A stretch of 64,000 nt of DNA, taken from Pseudomonas sp. B21-040 (lineage in GTDB: Bacteria > Pseudomonadota > Gammaproteobacteria > Pseudomonadales > Pseudomonadaceae). The stretch spans positions 6,503,501 to 6,567,500 of the forward strand of contig NZ_CP087176.1 in assembly GCF_024748695.1 (NCBI RefSeq), read 5' to 3'. The notes under the pieces were generated by a model that saw only the letters and a list, made by a program, of their open reading frames with translations, was not told where the DNA came from and searched no databases. How positions within the stretch are numbered: position 1 is the first letter of the stretch; every line of letters begins with the position of its first letter. The position numbers and the translations under genes were made by a program. Positions 28,254 through 37,620 of this stretch are shown here, one piece after another.

Positions 28254-29129
28254 TTACGGCTGCGACTGCGGCTGGACCGCGGCCGGATCTAGCGGCTGGA
28301 AAGGTTGCAGAACGGTGTCGCGCTGCTCGCCGAGTACCCAGGCGAAACCGGAATACATCACCACCAGGCAGACGAAGGTGAACAGCACCACCATCCACGC
28401 CGGCACGATGCGCACCAGGCTGCGGCGCTGGTCGTTCAGGCCTTCCCAGTGCGGCGACAGCTCACGCGGCACGTCGCCACGCAGTTGACGGATCTGCCGG
28501 TACAAGGCGTCGCGGATGCCTTCGAGTTCGAGCATGCCGCGTGCTTGCACGCGGTACTTGCCTTCGAAACCGAGGGACAGGCACAGGTACATCAGTTCCA
28601 GCATCGGCAGGTGCTTGACCGGGTTTTTCGACAGGCGATCCAGCAGCTGGAAGAACTTCTCGCCGCCGAAGGTTTCGTTGTGGAAGCTGCTGAGCAGGCT
28701 CATCTGCGACCACTCGCTTTCGTTGCCCCACGGCGTGGTCACGACGGCTTCGTCGACCACGGTGCACAGCACGTAACGCGCAGCCATTACCTGACTGCTT
28801 TCGGCGCCGTTGTGCAGTGCGCGCACTTCAAACAGCTTGAGCCCGGCGGTCAGCCGCTCGTTGAGCGCGTACAGGTCTTCGCGGGTGTCGCTGTGCTTGA
28901 GCCGCACCACTTCCGACAACAGCTCGGAAGCGGCGGCCACCAGCGAATTGAGGCTGATGTTGAACGCTTCGGCCGGGCGCAGGCGCGCGGCGTAGATCAT
29001 GCGTTCTTCCAGTTGTTCGAAGCGCGGTGGCGCGGCGAAGTCGGTCAGCGGACTTTGCGCCGGGCCGTGGCCCTGGCGGTCGAGCAAGACGGTTTTATCG
29101 TCCTGATGGTGTTCCATGTCCTTGATCAT
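28254..29129 (-). CDS. tssL: T6SS inner-membrane protein TssL (DotU/IcmH)
   Basis: 291 residues: a cytoplasmic helical DotU domain (FNISLNSLVAAASELLSEVV; FHNETFGGEKFFQLLDRL) and one C-terminal membrane anchor (AWMVVLFTFVCLVVMYSGFA). There is no OmpA-type peptidoglycan-binding extension, so wall anchoring must come from another component. The ATG at 29129 has AGGAA about 9 bases before it. Sits 13 bases from tssM and 5 from tssK. Confidence 0.95.
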   Translation of the reverse strand: MIKDMEHHQDDKTVLLDRQGHGPAQSPLTDFAAPPRFEQLEERMIYAARLRPAEAFNISLNSLVAAASELLSEVVRLKHSDTREDLYALNERLTAGLKLFEVRALHNGAESSQVMAARYVLCTVVDEAVVTTPWGNESEWSQMSLLSSFHNETFGGEKFFQLLDRLSKNPVKHLPMLELMYLCLSLGFEGKYRVQARGMLELEGIRDALYRQIRQLRGDVPRELSPHWEGLNDQRRSLVRIVPAWMVVLFTFVCLVVMYSGFAWVLGEQRDTVLQPFQPLDPAAVQPQSQP

Positions 29130-29134
29130 GTCTG

Positions 29135-30466
29135 TCAGTTCCTGATGGCCCAGAATTTCAGCTCAAGCTCGGCAAATTCGCCAGACACATGGAACGCGAA
29201 GCCGCCGGAGCGCTCCAGTTGTGCCAGGTCTTCGGAACTGAGTTCGAGGATGAAATAAGTTTTGTTGGAGTGGAACGCGATCTGCCGCGGGGCCACCGGC
29301 AACGGTTTGACCTTGATACCCGGCAGGGCCAGGTTGACCAGTTGGCGGATGCGCTCCACCGGGCCGACCTTGAGGTGCGCCGGCAAGCGGTGGCGCAGTT
29401 CTTCGGAGTCGCAGTTGGCACTGGCCGCCAGCACGAACGAGGCCGAGCCCAGCAACTTGTGGTCGTGCAACGGCGAAACGATGATCCCGTACTGACGCTC
29501 TTGCAGGATCAGTTCGATGGCGTGCTGTTCCAGCACCATCGACAGCACCTGACGGATCGCTTCCATCAGTTTGCGAAAGCTCGCGCCCTGATCGCTGTGC
29601 TGGTAACGGCTGTCCAGGCGCGGGCGTTTGCTCTCGCTGGAAAACGTCGCCAAATCGCCGAGCATGGTCAGCAGCGTGCGGTACAACTCTTCCGGATGCA
29701 CCTGCTCAAGTCCCAGGTAGTGACGCAGCAGCAGTTCGGTGCGGTTGATCAGTTGCAGCATCATGAAGTCGCCGACTTCCGCGCCGCCGACCTTGCCGTT
29801 GGAGCGAATCCGGTCAGCGATGGTGTCGCCGCGGTGACCGAGCATGCTGATCACTTCCTTCAGGCACGACAGCAGGTAGCCGGACGAATGTGCCTGAATG
29901 TAGGTCGGCACGAAATCCGGATCGAGGCTGATCACGCCGTCGGGCGTGGTGTCGAGCACGTCGCAGATTTTCAGCTTCACGTAGGCCTGATCGCTTTGCT
30001 GCTCGCCGAGCAACAGTTTGAAATCCGGGCGACCGCAGCGCACCTGGCTGGCGGAATCGTCGCCGGCGTTGGAATCGGCGACTTCGGCTTCGTACGCGGT
30101 GTAGCGCGCCAGCACGTCGGATTGCTCCGGGCGGCGCGACTCGATGTGGTTACCGGTGACCAGCGGCAGCGCCAGGTAGATCGGCGTGTTGCCGGTGTTG
30201 GGCGGCACGTCCAGCGCCAGCGGTTCGGTGTTGCCGCCGAGTTCAAACAGACTGCCATCCGGCAGAATCCCCGAGGCCTGGCTGATCACCAGTTTGCCCA
30301 TGTTGAGGAACTGCAAATCGATGTCCAGGTTGAGGAAGCCCCAGGTGTAACCGCCCAGCAATTGGGTGCGGGTTTTCATCTGGTGGTCGTAGTAGCGATC
30401 GTTGTGCTGGAAGTGCTGCGGACGCAGCAGCATGCCTTCCTGCCAAATGACTTTATGGGTATTCAT
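29135..30466 (-). CDS. tssK: T6SS baseplate protein TssK
   Basis: 443 residues. TssK trimers join the baseplate wedges to the TssJLM complex. The N-terminus is highly characteristic (VIWQEGMLLRPQHFQHNDRY) and the C-terminal phage receptor-binding-like part (FHSNKTYFILELSSEDLAQL) is intact. Positioned between tssJ and tssL, 2-5 bases from each, as in H2-type clusters. Confidence 0.96.
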   Translation of the reverse strand: MNTHKVIWQEGMLLRPQHFQHNDRYYDHQMKTRTQLLGGYTWGFLNLDIDLQFLNMGKLVISQASGILPDGSLFELGGNTEPLALDVPPNTGNTPIYLALPLVTGNHIESRRPEQSDVLARYTAYEAEVADSNAGDDSASQVRCGRPDFKLLLGEQQSDQAYVKLKICDVLDTTPDGVISLDPDFVPTYIQAHSSGYLLSCLKEVISMLGHRGDTIADRIRSNGKVGGAEVGDFMMLQLINRTELLLRHYLGLEQVHPEELYRTLLTMLGDLATFSSESKRPRLDSRYQHSDQGASFRKLMEAIRQVLSMVLEQHAIELILQERQYGIIVSPLHDHKLLGSASFVLAASANCDSEELRHRLPAHLKVGPVERIRQLVNLALPGIKVKPLPVAPRQIAFHSNKTYFILELSSEDLAQLERSGGFAFHVSGEFAELELKFWAIRN

Positions 30467-30468
30467 GA

Positions 30469-30969
30469 TCAGTCATCTACCTTGGCGAGCGCTTCGTGGC
30501 TGTTGCGGATACCGGCCGAGTCCAGCGTCAGGTCAGCGTCGGTGACTTCCACCGGGGTGATCTGCACGGTGTAGCGCCATTTGGTTTCCGGCAGGTCGCG
30601 GTACGCGGCGAGTACGCCGACGTAGCGGCTGCCCTCCTCCACGCTGAGTTTCAGCTCGACGGTTTCGCCCGGACGCAGCTCGAGTTCTTCGCTGGCCACC
30701 AGGTCTGGGGCCAGGGATTCCTTGGCGCGTTCATACAAGCTGAAGAAGTCGGCGTTTTCGAAGGTCACCGGGTGCTTGAGCTCGAACAGACGCACAACAA
30801 TCGGCGACGGACGACCGTTGAGGTCCGGGTTCAACTGATCGCTGGCGGTCAGTTTCAGGTTGAGCTTGGTCACTTTCGAATACGGCGACAGCGACGAGCA
30901 ACCGGCCAGCAGCACCAGGGCCACGACCGTTGTCAGCGTCTTGAAAAAAGCGGTCGAACAGCGAGACAT
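30469..30969 (-). CDS. tssJ: T6SS outer-membrane lipoprotein TssJ
   Basis: 166 residues from the ATG at 30969, preferred because AAGG lies 9 bases upstream; two nearer ATGs at 30978 and 30975 overlap the fha stop. The lipoprotein signal ends LVLLAGCSS, so it is anchored to the outer membrane and binds the TssM tip from the periplasmic side. The body (VRLFELKHPVTFENADFFSL; GETVELKLSVEEGSRYVGVL) fits the TssJ beta-sandwich. Confidence 0.94.
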   Translation of the reverse strand: MSRCSTAFFKTLTTVVALVLLAGCSSLSPYSKVTKLNLKLTASDQLNPDLNGRPSPIVVRLFELKHPVTFENADFFSLYERAKESLAPDLVASEELELRPGETVELKLSVEEGSRYVGVLAAYRDLPETKWRYTVQITPVEVTDADLTLDSAGIRNSHEALAKVDD

Positions 30970-30974
30970 GCGCA

Positions 30975-32171
30975 TCATCCTTGGTGGTCGGTGTGTAGGG
31001 TGGAAATCAGGCGAATCTGCTCTTCGTAGGCCTGGGCAAAGTCGCGGGCCAGCAGGCGTTCGCTCCAGTCATCGTCCTGACGCAGGGCCTGGTGATAACG
31101 GCCGTAGGCTCTCCAGCGACTGCCGGACGTGGCCAGCAGCGGCTTGTTGTCGCGCTCGAAACGCAGGGTCAATTGCTGCGGCGAGAAGTGCTCCAGCGTG
31201 CCGCGAACGGCGGCGCGGCTGGCGGTCAGCAAAGCCACTTGATGGGCCTGCAAATCGCGGAACGCGCGGGAGATGGCTTGCTCGGCCGGCAATTGGCCCG
31301 GCTTGTTCGGCTGCAACAAAATGCCCAGTGCTTCCCCGGCATCGACGGCGAATTTCAGCGGGTTCTTTTGAGAGCCTTGCACGGTGGTCTGGGCCAGCCG
31401 CAGTTCGTTTTTCAGTTCGCTGCGGGTGCGCAGGCTCTGCTGCAAACCGCCGACGCTTTGCTTGAGCAGACGTGCCGCGTTCAGCGCCAAGGCTTCGCGG
31501 GCGTCGTGGTCGAGGCCTTTGAGGTCCACGCCCAGCGCAGCACCGAAATGCTCCCAGAAGCCTTCGCTCTGACGTTCGACCGGTTTCGGCGCAGGGGCCG
31601 GCGCGGGTTCGGCCGGGGCATTGATCAGCTCCGGGACCAGCAGGCTTTCCATGTCGATGCGGGCGTAATCGGCACGCTGGCGGGTGTCTGAGAGGGTGGT
31701 GCTCGGGGAGATCAGTTCCTCGATTTCCGAGTACACACGCTCTTGCTGTTCGAGGGCATTCAGCGGATCGAGATCGAGGAAGGCATCGTCCGGAATAATG
31801 CTGCCCGCCGCACGCGGACGCCCGACTTCGCCGTCGAACGTCGCCGGGTCACGCACCAGCCGCGCACGAATCTCGAAGTCACCCAACACGTAGGTACTGC
31901 CGTGTTCGATGCGCACCGCTTCGCCTTTGCGCAGGCGTGCACCGCTTTCGCCGTCCTGGACACCGTTGCTGCTGGTGTCGGTGAGGAAAAACGTACCTTC
32001 GCGGTAGCTGATGTTCACGTGGTGATTGGACAGGTGCCGCTTGCGGTCCGGGATGATCCAGTCGCAATCCTCGCCACGACCAATCACGCCACCGGCCTGT
32101 TTGAAGGTCTTCTGGCATAAATCGGTGGGCACGAATTGCTTGGTGTTCAGCATTTCGAAAACCAGTTCCAT
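30975..32171 (-). CDS. T6SS FHA-domain scaffold protein (TagH/Fha-like)
   Basis: 398 residues. The ATG at 32171 is preferred because AAGGAG lies 8 bases upstream. An N-terminal FHA domain (about 15-100) shows GRGEDCDWIIP, SNHHVNI and TSSNG, the phosphothreonine-binding pattern. A linker and the T6SS-FHA C-terminal helical domain (about 190-395) follow. In characterised systems the FHA protein is the kinase substrate or partner that licenses T6SS firing; here the kinase and phosphatase are encoded six and five genes downstream. Confidence 0.93.
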   Translation of the reverse strand: MELVFEMLNTKQFVPTDLCQKTFKQAGGVIGRGEDCDWIIPDRKRHLSNHHVNISYREGTFFLTDTSSNGVQDGESGARLRKGEAVRIEHGSTYVLGDFEIRARLVRDPATFDGEVGRPRAAGSIIPDDAFLDLDPLNALEQQERVYSEIEELISPSTTLSDTRQRADYARIDMESLLVPELINAPAEPAPAPAPKPVERQSEGFWEHFGAALGVDLKGLDHDAREALALNAARLLKQSVGGLQQSLRTRSELKNELRLAQTTVQGSQKNPLKFAVDAGEALGILLQPNKPGQLPAEQAISRAFRDLQAHQVALLTASRAAVRGTLEHFSPQQLTLRFERDNKPLLATSGSRWRAYGRYHQALRQDDDWSERLLARDFAQAYEEQIRLISTLHTDHQG

Positions 32172-32188
32172 GGTGATACTCCTTGCGG

Positions 32189-32329
32189 TCACTTGCCGCG
32201 ATTGACCGCCTGCGGATCACCCAATGGGCGATAGGTGTTGTCGTTGTATTTGTAATTGCCGCTACAGCCGCCGAGGCCGCATAGAACGACGAGGGTCAGC
32301 AGGACGGCTTGCCAGTGACGAACAGGCAT
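32189..32329 (-). CDS. Small T6SS-linked lipoprotein (OrfX position)
   Basis: 46 residues: signal peptide MPVRHWQAVLLTLVVLCGLG followed by the lipidation Cys (lipobox GLGGC at the cleavage site), leaving a mature peptide of about 25 residues (SGNYKYNDNTYRPLGDPQAV). ACTTGCC and the fha start follow 17 bases after its stop. P. aeruginosa H2-T6SS also has a tiny gene (orfX, PA1664) between sfa2 and fha2. Its role is unknown. Too small for most gene finders; the lipobox and conserved position support it. Confidence 0.72.
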   Translation of the reverse strand: MPVRHWQAVLLTLVVLCGLGGCSGNYKYNDNTYRPLGDPQAVNRGK

Positions 32330-32351
32330 CAGAGGGTCTCCAGGGGTAGAC

Positions 32352-32386
32352 AAAGCACAAAGCGCCGACCCGTTTGGGCGGCGCTG
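32352..32386 (-). terminator. Hairpin between sfa and the small lipoprotein gene
   Basis: Read on the minus strand: AGCGCCGCCC-AAAC-GGGTCGGCGCT with a one-base bulge, then TTTGTGCTTTG. The T run is interrupted, so it is a partial terminator or attenuator that may lower expression of orfX-fha and genes beyond relative to tssA-sfa. Confidence 0.45.
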
Positions 32387-32422
32387 TTAAAAGCAAATGA
32401 GGTGGCATCGAAGGTCTTTTGC

Positions 32423-33940
32423 CTACCCATCGAAGTCACCCAAATTGATATTCAGGCGCCCGAGGCGGTAGAGCAGCGTGCGGCGTGGCAGGCCGAGTTC
32501 GCGGGCGGCGAGGGTCTGGTTGCCGTCGTTTTTGCGCAGGCAATCGAGCAGCAGACTGCGTTCGACCTGCTCCAGGCGTTCGCGCAGGTTCAGGCTGTTG
32601 TCCTCCGGCATGGCTTCCATGCGCAGGGAGAAATGCTCGGCCAGCAACTCGCCGCCCTCGCACAGCAACACCGCACGTTCGACCAGGCCTTTGAGTTCGC
32701 GCACGTTGCCGGGGAAGGCATAACCGGACAGGTGATCCAGCGCGGCATCGGACCAGCGCACCGCGTCGCGCTGCAAGAACGAGCAGGCCTTTTCAGCAAA
32801 GTGCCGGGCCAGGTCGAGGATGTCGCCTTCACGCTGGCGCAGGGCCGGCAACTCGATCGGGAATTGCGCGAGGCGGTAGTACAAGTCCTCGCGGAATTTG
32901 CCTTCGCTCACCAGCACCGACAAATCCCGGTGCGTCGCGGCAATGATGCGCACGTCGATCTTGTGGGTGTCGTTGGAACCGAGCGGGCGGATCTCGCCTT
33001 CCTGCAACACGCGCAGCAACTTGGCTTGCAGCGACAACGGCATGTCGCCGATTTCATCGAGCAACAAAGTGCCGCCGTTGGCTGCGTCGAACAGCCCGGC
33101 GCGGTCGCGGTCAGCGCCGGTGAAGGCGCCTTTGCGGTAGCCGAACAGCTCGCTTTCCAACAGGTTCTCGGGGAACGCCGCGCAGTTCTGCACGATGAAC
33201 GCCTGGGAACGGCGCGGGCCGCAATCGTGAATCGCCCGCGCGACCACTTCCTTGCCGGTGCCGGTCTCGCCGCGCAACAGCACGGTGTAAGGGCTGTGCA
33301 GGACTTTGCTGATCAGCGAATAGGTCTGGCGCATGGCCGAACTCTTGCCGATCAAGCCGTAACCGCTGGCGCTCGGCACACTGACTGGCGCTGGTTTTGA
33401 GTCACCCGCTGGACGACGCAAGCGTTGCAGCAAATGCAACTGACCGAGCACGAAAGAGCCCAACTGCCCGAGCGAATCGGCGAACCCTTGCAGGTCGATG
33501 TGCTGGCGACTGGCGCACAGCAGCAAGCCTTCAACCGCTTTCTGTTGATTGACCAGTGGCACGCACAACAGCGACTGCCAAGGCGTGGCCTGCGGCGGCA
33601 GGAAACTGGTTTCGTGCAGGCTGCCACTCAACTCGCCGAGGCTCACCACGCGGTTCTGGCACAAGGCAAATTGCAGCAGTTGTTCACCGTTGTAATCCGC
33701 CGGCAGGCTCGCCGCTTCCCGGGGTTGCAGAATGCCGTTCAGGCACTCGGCGTTCATCCCCAGGCAGGTGTGGGTCGCGTCCAGCAAGTACAGCTGCGTC
33801 AGTTCGCAACCGCTGAGCTCGGCCACCCCACGCACGAAGTCACCCAGCAGCGCAGCACCGTCCGCCGCCCGCGACAGGCTGGCGAACTGCGCCAGCAAGG
33901 CTTCGGCATAGACCAGCGGTTGCGGCACTTGAGTGAACAT
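32423..33940 (-). CDS. Sigma-54-dependent activator of the T6SS cluster (Sfa-like)
   Basis: 505 residues from the ATG at 33940 (GAGGTG about 6 bases before). An N-terminal GAF-like sensor (about 10-170) is followed by an AAA+ domain with Walker A GETGTGKEV, the sigma-54 contact loop GAFTGA (in GYRKGAFTGADRDRAG) and LLDEIGDMPL, then a Fis-type HTH (QTLAARELGLPRRTLLYRL). The intact GAFTGA means it should activate RpoN-dependent promoters, in H2-type clusters the T6SS operons and Hcp genes. Matches the position of P. aeruginosa sfa2. Confidence 0.93.
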   Translation of the reverse strand: MFTQVPQPLVYAEALLAQFASLSRAADGAALLGDFVRGVAELSGCELTQLYLLDATHTCLGMNAECLNGILQPREAASLPADYNGEQLLQFALCQNRVVSLGELSGSLHETSFLPPQATPWQSLLCVPLVNQQKAVEGLLLCASRQHIDLQGFADSLGQLGSFVLGQLHLLQRLRRPAGDSKPAPVSVPSASGYGLIGKSSAMRQTYSLISKVLHSPYTVLLRGETGTGKEVVARAIHDCGPRRSQAFIVQNCAAFPENLLESELFGYRKGAFTGADRDRAGLFDAANGGTLLLDEIGDMPLSLQAKLLRVLQEGEIRPLGSNDTHKIDVRIIAATHRDLSVLVSEGKFREDLYYRLAQFPIELPALRQREGDILDLARHFAEKACSFLQRDAVRWSDAALDHLSGYAFPGNVRELKGLVERAVLLCEGGELLAEHFSLRMEAMPEDNSLNLRERLEQVERSLLLDCLRKNDGNQTLAARELGLPRRTLLYRLGRLNINLGDFDG

Positions 33941-33950
33941 CACACCCACC

Positions 33951-36599
33951 TCAGGCGAACTCGCAGATCACGCTGGCGTCACCGTCGAGCGTGGCATGCA
34001 CACGCTTGAGGCTTTCACCGGTGGCCATCGCATCGAGCAAGCGGTCGGCCACCAGCGGCAGCACGTGCAGGTCAAGCAAATGGTCGATCAGACGCGCACC
34101 GCTGTCGCTTTGCGTGCAGCGCTCGGCCAGGTGATCGACGAGGTTCTGGCAGTAAGTGAAATCCAGCTGACGACGGTTCAGGCGTTCGCCCAGACGGCCG
34201 AGTTTGATTTCGATCAACTCGCGCAGCACCGGGCCGCCCACCGGGTAGTAAGGCACCACACGCATGCGTGCCAGCAGCGCCGGTTTGAAGTGTTTGCTGA
34301 GGACCGGGCGAATGGTTTCTTCAAGCACTTCGGCGGTCGGCCGCGCGCCGTTTTCGCAGAGCTCGCTGATGCGGTCGCTGCCCAGGTTCGAGGTCATCAG
34401 GATCAGCGTGTTGCGGAAATCGATCTCGCGCCCTTCGCCGTCGTTGGCCACGCCTTTGTCGAAGATTTGATAGAACAGATTGAGCACGTCCGGGTCAGCC
34501 TTTTCGACTTCATCGAGCAAGACGACGGAGTACGGCTTCTGACGCACGGCTTCGGTGAGCATGCCGCCCTCGCCGTAACCGACGTAGCCCGGTGGCGCAC
34601 CGATCAGGCGCGAGACGGTGTGCTTCTCCTGGAACTCGGACATGTTGATGGTGGTGATGAAACGATCACCGCCGTACAGCAAATCGGCGAGGGCCAGCGC
34701 GGTTTCAGTCTTGCCGACGCCGCTCGGGCCGACCAGCAGGAACACGCCGACCGGCGCGTCCGGTTTGTTCAGGCCCGCTGCCGTGGCGCGCATCGAGCGG
34801 TCCAATGCATGAACGGCTTGCTCCTGGCCGCGGATGCGCGTGCGCAGGTCGGTGGCGAAACTGGCGACCTTGGCGTTGTGCTCACGGGCCAGTTGCGCCA
34901 GGGGCACACCGGTCCAGGCACTGATCACTTCGGCGACCAGACGCGGGCAGACTTCGAAGCTCACCAGTCGTTCTTTGACTTGCAGTTCGGTCAGGGCTTT
35001 GTGCGTGTCGTTGAGTGCGGATTCCAGAGACGCGACGCTTTGCGCCTCGTCCACCGGCAGGGTTTCGATCACGGTGCCTTCGGCGTCTTCTTCAACCGTC
35101 ACGGTCGGCTCGACGGCGGCGGCTTCACGGGCCTTGGCCAGTTGCTGACGCAGATCCAGCAGGCGCTCGGCCAATTCTTTCTGTTCAGTCCACAGGGTTT
35201 CCAGCGCGATCATTTCGCTCTCGGCTTCGTCGAGGCGATCTTCCAACGCGTCCAGCGCTTCGTGATCGATCAGCAAACCGGCTTCGGCATCACGGCGCAG
35301 GGCCTGACGCTGACGGCCGCCTTCGGCCAGTTCGCCACGCAGGCGTTCAAGGCTTTCCGGGGCGGCGGCGAGGCTGATGCGAACGCGGGCGCAGGCGGTG
35401 TCGAGTACGTCGACGGCTTTGTCCGGCAGTTGGCGACCCGCCAGGTAACGGGCGGACAGTTCGGCAGCGGAGACCACCGCGTCATCGCGCAGGTAGATGC
35501 CGTGGCTCTTCTCGTACACCTGAGCCAGGCCACGCAGGATGGTCACCGCTTCGCTGACGGTCGGTTCGTGCAGTTGCACCGGTTGGAAACGACGGGCCAG
35601 CGCCGGGTCTTTCTCGAAGTATTTTTTGTACTCGGCCCACGTGGTTGCGGCGATGGTTCGCAACTCGCCACGGGCCAGGGCCGGTTTCAGCAGGTTGGCC
35701 GCGTCGGAACCGCCGGCATTACCGCCCGCGCCGATCAGCGTGTGGGCTTCGTCGATGAACAGGATGATCGGTTTCGGCGAGGCTTTGACTTCGTCGATCA
35801 CGCCTTTGAGGCGACGCTCGAATTCACCTTTGACGCTGGCGCCCGCCTGCAACAGGCCCATGTCCAGCGACAGCAACTCAACGCCTTTGAGCACTTGCGG
35901 TACTTCACCGGCGGCGATGCGCGAGGCCAGGCCTTCGACGATGGCGGTTTTACCCACACCAGCCTCACCGACCACAATCGGGTTGTTCTTGCGCCGGCGG
36001 GCGAGGATGTCGACCATCTGGCGGATCGCGCCATCGCGGCACAGCACCGGGTCGAGTTTGCCGTCGCGGGCCTGTTGAGTCAGGTTGTGGGTGAAGCGCT
36101 CCAGCAACGACTCACCCGGCACGGCGGGTTTTCCGGTGGCCGGTTGTTCTTTCTGCGACAGGGCGAATTCTTTCAGACGCTCAATGTTCAGCTTGGCCAG
36201 CAACGGCTGGTAGCGGCTGCCGGCGTAGCGCATCGGGTTGCGCAGCAGCGCGAGAATCAGGGCAGCTTGTTCGACCTGGGTCTGGCCCAGTTCGAGGTTG
36301 GCCACCAGCAACGCATCTTGCAGCCACTGCACCAGTTCCGGGGCGAACACCGGATTGCGCGAGGCGCTGTGCTCGACCCGCGACTGCAACGCGGCGTTCA
36401 GCTCACCGGCGTCCACTTCGGCATCTTGCAGCGCGCGTGCGAGCAAGCCTTGCGGGCGCTCCAGCAGGCCCAGCAGCAAGTCTTCGACGAGGATTTTGCT
36501 GCCGCCACGAGCGACGCAACGCTCGGCCGAACTTTCCAGATCACGACGGGTTTCGGCGTCCAGCGCCTGGATAAGTTGTTGCAGGTCTACGTTGATCAT
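33951..36599 (-). CDS. clpV: T6SS sheath-disassembly ATPase ClpV (TssH)
   Basis: 882 residues of the Hsp100/ClpB class. ClpV extracts TssC from contracted sheaths so that subunits are recycled. N-terminal Clp_N repeats (about 1-140), first AAA+ domain with GEAGVGKTAIVEG, a short middle coiled coil, and second AAA+ domain with GPSGVGKTETALALADLLYG. TssF/TssG upstream and Sfa downstream fix it as ClpV rather than ClpB. All motifs intact. Confidence 0.96.
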   Translation of the reverse strand: MINVDLQQLIQALDAETRRDLESSAERCVARGGSKILVEDLLLGLLERPQGLLARALQDAEVDAGELNAALQSRVEHSASRNPVFAPELVQWLQDALLVANLELGQTQVEQAALILALLRNPMRYAGSRYQPLLAKLNIERLKEFALSQKEQPATGKPAVPGESLLERFTHNLTQQARDGKLDPVLCRDGAIRQMVDILARRRKNNPIVVGEAGVGKTAIVEGLASRIAAGEVPQVLKGVELLSLDMGLLQAGASVKGEFERRLKGVIDEVKASPKPIILFIDEAHTLIGAGGNAGGSDAANLLKPALARGELRTIAATTWAEYKKYFEKDPALARRFQPVQLHEPTVSEAVTILRGLAQVYEKSHGIYLRDDAVVSAAELSARYLAGRQLPDKAVDVLDTACARVRISLAAAPESLERLRGELAEGGRQRQALRRDAEAGLLIDHEALDALEDRLDEAESEMIALETLWTEQKELAERLLDLRQQLAKAREAAAVEPTVTVEEDAEGTVIETLPVDEAQSVASLESALNDTHKALTELQVKERLVSFEVCPRLVAEVISAWTGVPLAQLAREHNAKVASFATDLRTRIRGQEQAVHALDRSMRATAAGLNKPDAPVGVFLLVGPSGVGKTETALALADLLYGGDRFITTINMSEFQEKHTVSRLIGAPPGYVGYGEGGMLTEAVRQKPYSVVLLDEVEKADPDVLNLFYQIFDKGVANDGEGREIDFRNTLILMTSNLGSDRISELCENGARPTAEVLEETIRPVLSKHFKPALLARMRVVPYYPVGGPVLRELIEIKLGRLGERLNRRQLDFTYCQNLVDHLAERCTQSDSGARLIDHLLDLHVLPLVADRLLDAMATGESLKRVHATLDGDASVICEFA

Positions 36600-36612
36600 T
36601 GGTCATCTGTCC

Positions 36613-37620
36613 TTAATGAATTTTGCTGCCCAGGGTCACCACGCCGTCCGCTTTTTCGCGGCCCAGCCAACTGGTCCATCCCAGGCGACAGGCGTTCTGC
36701 TCACCGATGCGCAGTTCGGGGATTTCTTCCTGGCGCAACACCAGGCGAATGTCGTAGTCGAGCGGGTCACGCAGGGTGAACCGCACCAGCGCGCACAGAG
36801 GCTGGTAGCCGAAACCGATCGGCAGGAATTCATGGAATCGCTGCCAGTCGAGTTGGGTGATGTGGATACGGAATTTGCCGCTGCGGTCGCGCACGTGCTC
36901 GCCCAGCACCAGGTCTTCGCCCAGCAGGCTGTTGGCTCGGCCCAAACGATTGCGCTGCTCGTCGAGAATTTCCACGCGACGCTCGATGCACTGCTCGATG
37001 ACCAGGTCTTCGTGCTTGAAGTAGTAACGCAACACCGCTTCGATCAGCGCCGCCGAGTGTGCCCGCAAGCTGAGCAAACCGAGGTACGGCAGCAGGCGTT
37101 TCCAGTTCAGTTCCTGGGCCTTGCGGATCTCTTCGCCACCCAGGCCGATCAAGGCAAACAGCTGCGAGGAAAACGGGTCGAGCGCGCCGCTCTGGAAGCT
37201 CGCGCGGTAGCGATACTTGCGCCAGATCGGCAGCATCAGCCGTTGCAGGCGATGGTGGAACAGGTCGAGGAAGTTGCGCGTCGGGTTGCCGTCTTCGCTG
37301 TCGCCCAAGGCCTGTTCGCCATAGAACGCCGGCAGCGGCGAACCGGAACCGACCAGGCCGATCAGGTTGAACCGCAGGCGCGCGCGCATCTGCCCGTGCT
37401 CTTCGAAAAACTCCACGCGATCGACGTCGCTGCCCGGGAAACCCAGGCTCGGGTTGGCCTGGAATTCCAGCTGGTCGTACAGATCGTCTTCGCTCAGGTA
37501 CGGGTGCGCCGCGCGCAGCCGGTCGATCACCAGCAGCACGGCCTGAAACAGCGAGTACTCGCGTATTACCCGGGTCAGCCCGCTTAAAGCAGGGGCTGCA
37601 GGCCCATACGTGGTGTCCAT
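36613..37620 (-). CDS. tssG: T6SS baseplate protein TssG
   Basis: 335 residues. TssG forms the baseplate wedge with TssE, TssF and TssK. Characteristic pieces are FEEHGQMRARLRFNLIGLVG, GNPTRNFLDLFHHRLQRLML and the C-terminal GEQNACRLGWTSWLGR. It overlaps the 3' end of tssF by 37 bases, indicating coupled translation, and is followed 13 bases later by clpV. Confidence 0.95.
   Translation of the reverse strand: MDTTYGPAAPALSGLTRVIREYSLFQAVLLVIDRLRAAHPYLSEDDLYDQLEFQANPSLGFPGSDVDRVEFFEEHGQMRARLRFNLIGLVGSGSPLPAFYGEQALGDSEDGNPTRNFLDLFHHRLQRLMLPIWRKYRYRASFQSGALDPFSSQLFALIGLGGEEIRKAQELNWKRLLPYLGLLSLRAHSAALIEAVLRYYFKHEDLVIEQCIERRVEILDEQRNRLGRANSLLGEDLVLGEHVRDRSGKFRIHITQLDWQRFHEFLPIGFGYQPLCALVRFTLRDPLDYDIRLVLRQEEIPELRIGEQNACRLGWTSWLGREKADGVVTLGSKIH

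Noticed and set aside
24626..28381. 1251-codon plus-strand frame opposite tssM
   Set aside because: Antisense shadow of tssM in GC-rich DNA; low-complexity Arg/Gln/Val-rich composition, no domain, and tssM on the other strand is certain.
33933..36779. 948-codon plus-strand frame opposite clpV
   Set aside because: Antisense to clpV with shadow composition; clpV motifs are intact on the minus strand.
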